Part shown: piece after piece, positions 60,821-64,000 of the stretch
Layout: the number at the start of each line of letters is the position of its first letter
How positions within the stretch are numbered: the stretch's first letter is position 1
DNA from: Pseudomonas fortuita
GTDB taxonomy: Bacteria > Pseudomonadota > Gammaproteobacteria > Pseudomonadales > Pseudomonadaceae
DNA: 64,000 bases
Reading direction: 5' to 3'
Assembly: GCF_026898135.2 (NCBI RefSeq)
Contig: NZ_CP114035.2
Location: forward strand, 6,241,501 to 6,305,500
Notes under the pieces: model-generated
The model's database searches: none
The model's input: only the letters and a program-made list of their open reading frames with translations
Told to the model about the DNA's origin: nothing
Position numbers and translations under genes: made by a program

Positions 60821-61693
60821 TCAGCGGATGTGAGCAAGCACGCCTTGCAACTCGTCAAGCGAGTTATAACGAATAACCAACTGCCCCTTGCCCTTGTTGC
60901 CATGACGGATCTGAACGGCCGAGCCCAGGCGCTCTGCGAGCCGCTGTTCAAGGCGTGCGATATCCGGATCAGGTTTGCTCGGTTCGACCGGATCAGGCTT
61001 GTCACTGAGCCACTGACGAACCAGTGCCTCGGTTTGGCGCACAGTGAGGCCACGTGCGACAACATGACGCGCCCCCTCCTCCTGACGATTCTCGTCCAGG
61101 CCGAGCAATGCGCGTGCGTGCCCCATCTCCAGGTCGCCGTGGGCGAGCATGGTCTTGATCGCCTCAGGCAAGGTGATCAGGCGCAGCAGGTTGGCCACGG
61201 TTACCCGCGACTTGCCAACGGCATCAGCCACCTGTTGCTGGGTAAGTTCGAATTCCTGCTGCAGACGCTGCAGGGCCATGGCCTCTTCCAACGGGTTGAG
61301 GTCTTCGCGCTGGATGTTCTCGATCAGCGCCATGGCAATGGCGGCTTCATCGGGCACTTCGCGGACCATGGCCGGAATCGTGTCCAGGCCAGCCTGCTGG
61401 GTCGCGCGCCAGCGGCGCTCACCGGCGATGATCTCATAGCGGTTGTCGCCAATCGGGCGGACCACGATCGGTTGCATCACGCCATGGCTGCGAATCGAGT
61501 GCGCGAGCTCTTCCAGCGCCTGCGGATCCATGTCCCGACGTGGCTGGTACTTGCCACGCTGAATCAGCTCGACCGGCAGGTGTTGCAGTTCTTTCTGGTC
61601 GATCTTCACAGCCTGCTCTTCGAGCGCGCTGACGGAAGGACCACTGAGCAGTGCATCCAACCCACGTCCGAGACCCCGTTTCTTGACGGCCAT
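60821..61693 (-). CDS. parB: Chromosome-partitioning protein ParB
   Basis: CTPase and parS-binding clamp, 290 residues. It begins MAVKKRGLGRGLDALLSG (ParA-interacting tail). The CTP-binding box has YEIIAGERRWRATQQAGL, the HTH is LTQQQVADAVGKSRVTVANL, and the C-terminal dimerisation domain ends in LVIRYNSLDELQGVLAHIR. A matching parS-like site is inside folE2 at 12982. Confidence 0.96.
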   Translation of the reverse strand: MAVKKRGLGRGLDALLSGPSVSALEEQAVKIDQKELQHLPVELIQRGKYQPRRDMDPQALEELAHSIRSHGVMQPIVVRPIGDNRYEIIAGERRWRATQQAGLDTIPAMVREVPDEAAIAMALIENIQREDLNPLEEAMALQRLQQEFELTQQQVADAVGKSRVTVANLLRLITLPEAIKTMLAHGDLEMGHARALLGLDENRQEEGARHVVARGLTVRQTEALVRQWLSDKPDPVEPSKPDPDIARLEQRLAERLGSAVQIRHGNKGKGQLVIRYNSLDELQGVLAHIR

Positions 61694-61702
61694 ACGGATT
61701 CC

Positions 61703-62494
61703 TTAAGTTGTCTGTGCAGTGCGTGATTGACGGCGTTGACGGCGAACCAGTTCCCCCGCCAGGGCCAGGTAAGCCAGCGCGCCGCGCGATTGCTTGTCGT
61801 AAGCCAGGGCCGGCATGCCAAAGCTGGGGGCCTCGGCCAGGCGAATGTTGCGCGGAATGACCGTGTCGTACAGCTGCGGGCCAAAGTGTTCTTTCAGCTG
61901 CGCCGAAACATCGTTGTTCAGGCTCAGGCGAGGATCGTACATGGTCCGCAACAGGCCCTCGATCTTCAGCTCCGGATTCAACCGGGCGGCGATGCGCTTG
62001 ATGTTATCCACAAGGTCGCTAAGACCTTCCAGTGCGTAGTACTCGCACTGCATGGGGATGATCACGCCATCGGAAGCGACCAGGGCGTTTAACGTGAGCA
62101 TCGACAGCGACGGCGGGCAGTCGATGAGGATGAAGTCGTAGTTCTCGCGGATTGGCGCCAGGGCGTTACGCAGACGGCTTTCCTTGACCTGCATTTCCAG
62201 CAGCACCACCTCGGCGGCGGTCAGGTCGCGGTTGGCCGGCAGCAACTGGAACCCGCCGTGCTCGGAGTAATGCATGGCCTGAGCCAGGTCGCACTCCCCG
62301 ATCAGCAGGTCGTAGACCGAGTGCTCGAGCTCGTGCTTGTCCACGCCGCTGCCCATGGTGGCGTTGCCCTGCGGATCGAGGTCGATCAGCAGGACACGAC
62401 GCTTGGTCGCGGCCAGCGAGGCGGCGAGATTGATACAGGTGGTGGTCTTGCCTACACCACCTTTCTGGTTCGCGATTGCGAATACCTTAGCCAT
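61703..62494 (-). CDS. parA: Chromosome-partitioning ATPase ParA (Soj)
   Basis: Deviant Walker ATPase of 263 residues that moves ParB-parS complexes. Motif A' KGGVGKTTTCINLAASLA is at the N-terminus, Walker A' partner DLDPQGNATMGSG, and Walker B IDCPPSLSMLTLNAL follow. It lies 9 bp before parB and 18 bp after rsmG. Confidence 0.97.
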   Translation of the reverse strand: MAKVFAIANQKGGVGKTTTCINLAASLAATKRRVLLIDLDPQGNATMGSGVDKHELEHSVYDLLIGECDLAQAMHYSEHGGFQLLPANRDLTAAEVVLLEMQVKESRLRNALAPIRENYDFILIDCPPSLSMLTLNALVASDGVIIPMQCEYYALEGLSDLVDNIKRIAARLNPELKIEGLLRTMYDPRLSLNNDVSAQLKEHFGPQLYDTVIPRNIRLAEAPSFGMPALAYDKQSRGALAYLALAGELVRRQRRQSRTAQTT

Positions 62495-62512
62495 TGATGC
62501 GCGTGTTCCCAG

Positions 62513-63163
62513 TCATGCCTTGCGGCGCAGTATCAGCAGATGGCGCTGGCCCTGGCAACCCGGAACGGTCAGGGCCTGTTCGCTTTCCACTGTGAAGTCT
62601 GCGGGCAATGCTACCAGTTCATCGGCAGGATGCAGCCCCTTCATTGCAAGCCATTGCGTCCCGGTGTCGCCCAGATGGCGGGTCCAGTTGGTGAAGTTCT
62701 CCATGCTGCTGAAGGCGCGGGAGATGATTCCGTCGAACGGCTGAGCCGGCTGAAAGGCTTCGACCCTGCTGTGGATAACCGTGAGGTTGTCCAGTTTGAG
62801 TTCCATTTTCACCTGGGTGAGGAAGCGGGTCTTCTTGCCGTTGGCGTCCAACACCGTCACGCGCTTGTGCGGATGCAGGATAGCCAACGGGATACCCGGC
62901 ATGCCACCGCCGCTGCCGACATCCAGCCAGTTTTGACACTCGCTGTGGATAAACGGCATGACGCTCAGGCTGTCGAGCAGATGGCGCGACACCATCTCGT
63001 CCGGGTCGCGCACAGCAGTGAGGTTGTAGGCTTTGTTCCATTTGATCAACAGGGCCAGGTAGCCGAGCAATTTCTCGTGATGCTCTGCGCTCAGCTCTAC
63101 ACCAAGCTGGCGCGCACCTGTGGACAACTCTTCAGCGTGTTGCGGGGTGACCAGGGAACTCAA
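62513..63163 (-). CDS. rsmG: 16S rRNA (guanine-527-N7) methyltransferase RsmG
   Basis: Methylates G527 of 16S rRNA; 216 residues. SAM motif I is [18 protein letters not shown] near residue 69, followed by [14 protein letters not shown] and the [12 protein letters not shown] segment. Its start overlaps the mnmG stop by 4 bp (63160-63163), the usual gidA-gidB coupling. Formerly gidB. Confidence 0.97.
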   Translation of the reverse strand: MSSLVTPQHAEELSTGARQLGVELSAEHHEKLLGYLALLIKWNKAYNLTAVRDPDEMVSRHLLDSLSVMPFIHSECQNWLDVGSGGGMPGIPLAILHPHKRVTVLDANGKKTRFLTQVKMELKLDNLTVIHSRVEAFQPAQPFDGIISRAFSSMENFTNWTRHLGDTGTQWLAMKGLHPADELVALPADFTVESEQALTVPGCQGQRHLLILRRKA

Positions 63164-64000
63164 GCGCTTTGCTCCAATTCGCGGCCAGCGCCGCGTTTTT
63201 TCAAGTAAATCAGCAACAGGGAAATCGCCGCCGGGGTCACGCCGGGAATGCGCGAAGCCTGGCCCAGGGTTTCCGGGCGGGTCTGGCCAAGCTTGCCCTG
63301 GATCTCTTTGGACAAGCCAGAAATCGTCGAATAGTCGATATCCACAGGCAGACGGGTGTCTTCACTGGCGCGCAAGCGAGCGATTTCATCCTGCTGGCGG
63401 TCGATGTAGCCCGCGTACTTGGTGCGGATCTCGACCTGCTCGGCGACCTGTGGATCGATCGCTTCACCGCCGGTCGCCTCGATCAGCCCCGCGTAGTCGA
63501 TCTCCGGGCGCGCCAGCAGGTTGAGCAGGCTGTACTCGTGGCTGAGTGGCGTGCCGAACTTATCCACAATGGCCTGGCCTTGGTCGGTGTTCGGCCGAAC
63601 CCAGGTCGACTTCAGGCGCTGTTCCTCACGCTCGATGCCGTCACGCTTGGCGCAGAAAGCGGCCCAGCGCTGGTCGTCGATCAGGCCCAGTTCACGGCCT
63701 TTCTCGGTCAGACGCAGGTCGGCGTTGTCTTCGCGCAGGATCAGGCGGTACTCGGCGCGCGAAGTGAACATGCGGTACGGCTCCTGGGTACCCAGGGTGA
63801 TCAGGTCGTCGACCAGCACACCGATGTACGCCTCGTCGCGGCGCGGGCACCAGCTGTCGCGGCCCTGTGCGCGCAATGCGGCGTTGGTCCCGGCCAGCAG
63901 GCCCTGGGCACCGGCTTCTTCGTAACCGGTGGTGCCGTTGATCTGCCCGGCGAAGAACAGGCCGGCGATGACTTTGGTCTCGAGGCTGTACTTGAGGTCA
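63160..64000 (-). CDS. mnmG: tRNA modification enzyme MnmG, C-terminal part (5' end outside window)
   Basis: FAD-dependent subunit that with MnmE makes the cmnm5U34 modification of tRNAs. About 280 C-terminal residues are visible, with [20 protein letters not shown] near the window edge, [20 protein letters not shown] and the helical C-terminal domain ending [17 protein letters not shown]. The FAD-binding N-terminal half lies beyond the window. Formerly gidA; it marks proximity to the origin region. Confidence 0.96.
   Translation of the reverse strand, partial: DLKYSLETKVIAGLFFAGQINGTTGYEEAGAQGLLAGTNAALRAQGRDSWCPRRDEAYIGVLVDDLITLGTQEPYRMFTSRAEYRLILREDNADLRLTEKGRELGLIDDQRWAAFCAKRDGIEREEQRLKSTWVRPNTDQGQAIVDKFGTPLSHEYSLLNLLARPEIDYAGLIEATGGEAIDPQVAEQVEIRTKYAGYIDRQQDEIARLRASEDTRLPVDIDYSTISGLSKEIQGKLGQTRPETLGQASRIPGVTPAAISLLLIYLKKRGAGRELEQSA

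Overview
The window is a piece of a Pseudomonas putida-group chromosome close to the replication origin. The evidence is the order glmS - DeoR-type regulator - glmU - atpCDGAHFEBI - parB - parA - rsmG - mnmG, the upstream zwf / uvrD / cobW-folE2 / cls / cfa / lpd block, and REP elements of the P. putida type (near 5078 and 15585). Species is inferred from gene order and recalled family knowledge, not from a database search.

Left chromosomal arm (1-18542). The 3' part of a glucose-6-phosphate dehydrogenase gene is followed by uvrD (with a LexA-like operator), a Tim44-like membrane protein, an SMI1/KNR4 protein, a CPA2 cation/proton antiporter, an acyl-CoA thioesterase, pdxY and a DUF3301 protein. 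Next is a zinc-starvation cluster: three leftward genes (two CobW-type GTPases around a DUF1826 gene) diverge from a small secreted protein gene and folE2, with a Zur-like palindrome between them. folE2 contains a 15/16 match to the ParB site parS. A DUF3617 protein, cls, cfa and lpd follow.

Tn7-like transposon (18543-49245, 30,703 bp). It is inserted downstream of glmS. Both ends begin TGTT and match over about 29 bp, each end has three TnsB-type repeats, and both sides are flanked by a 5-bp TTTTT duplication. Its right end, next to glmS, carries tnsA-tnsB-tnsC-tnsD. A second, convergent TniQ/TnsD-like gene sits where Tn7 has tnsE. Cargo from left to right: arsN2, then arsR-B-C-H-phosphatase-arsO-arsN1; an unrecognised membrane-anchored protein; a copper-storage (Csp) protein; copR-copS-orf-cusC-cusB-cusA-cusF (leftward); a PtrA-like gene, copA, a Met-rich protein, copB, a cytochrome c and a DUF411 protein (rightward); an AbrB-type protein, a PtrA/DUF2790 protein and an orphan MbcA/ParS/Xre-type antitoxin. 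Together the cargo should give arsenic and copper resistance: arsenite efflux, arsenate reduction, organoarsenical detoxification, RND copper efflux, periplasmic copper oxidation and storage. An identical 18-bp palindrome upstream of csp and copA, plus two related sites, suggests one CopRS regulon.

Right chromosomal arm (49251-64000). glmS, its DeoR-type regulator and glmU form the amino-sugar block; the whole ATP synthase operon follows; then parB, parA, rsmG and the C-terminal part of mnmG. All are transcribed leftward. Because the transposon entered between the glmS stop codon and its terminator hairpin, that hairpin now lies 30.7 kb away beside lpd. I found no rRNA, tRNA or CRISPR array.
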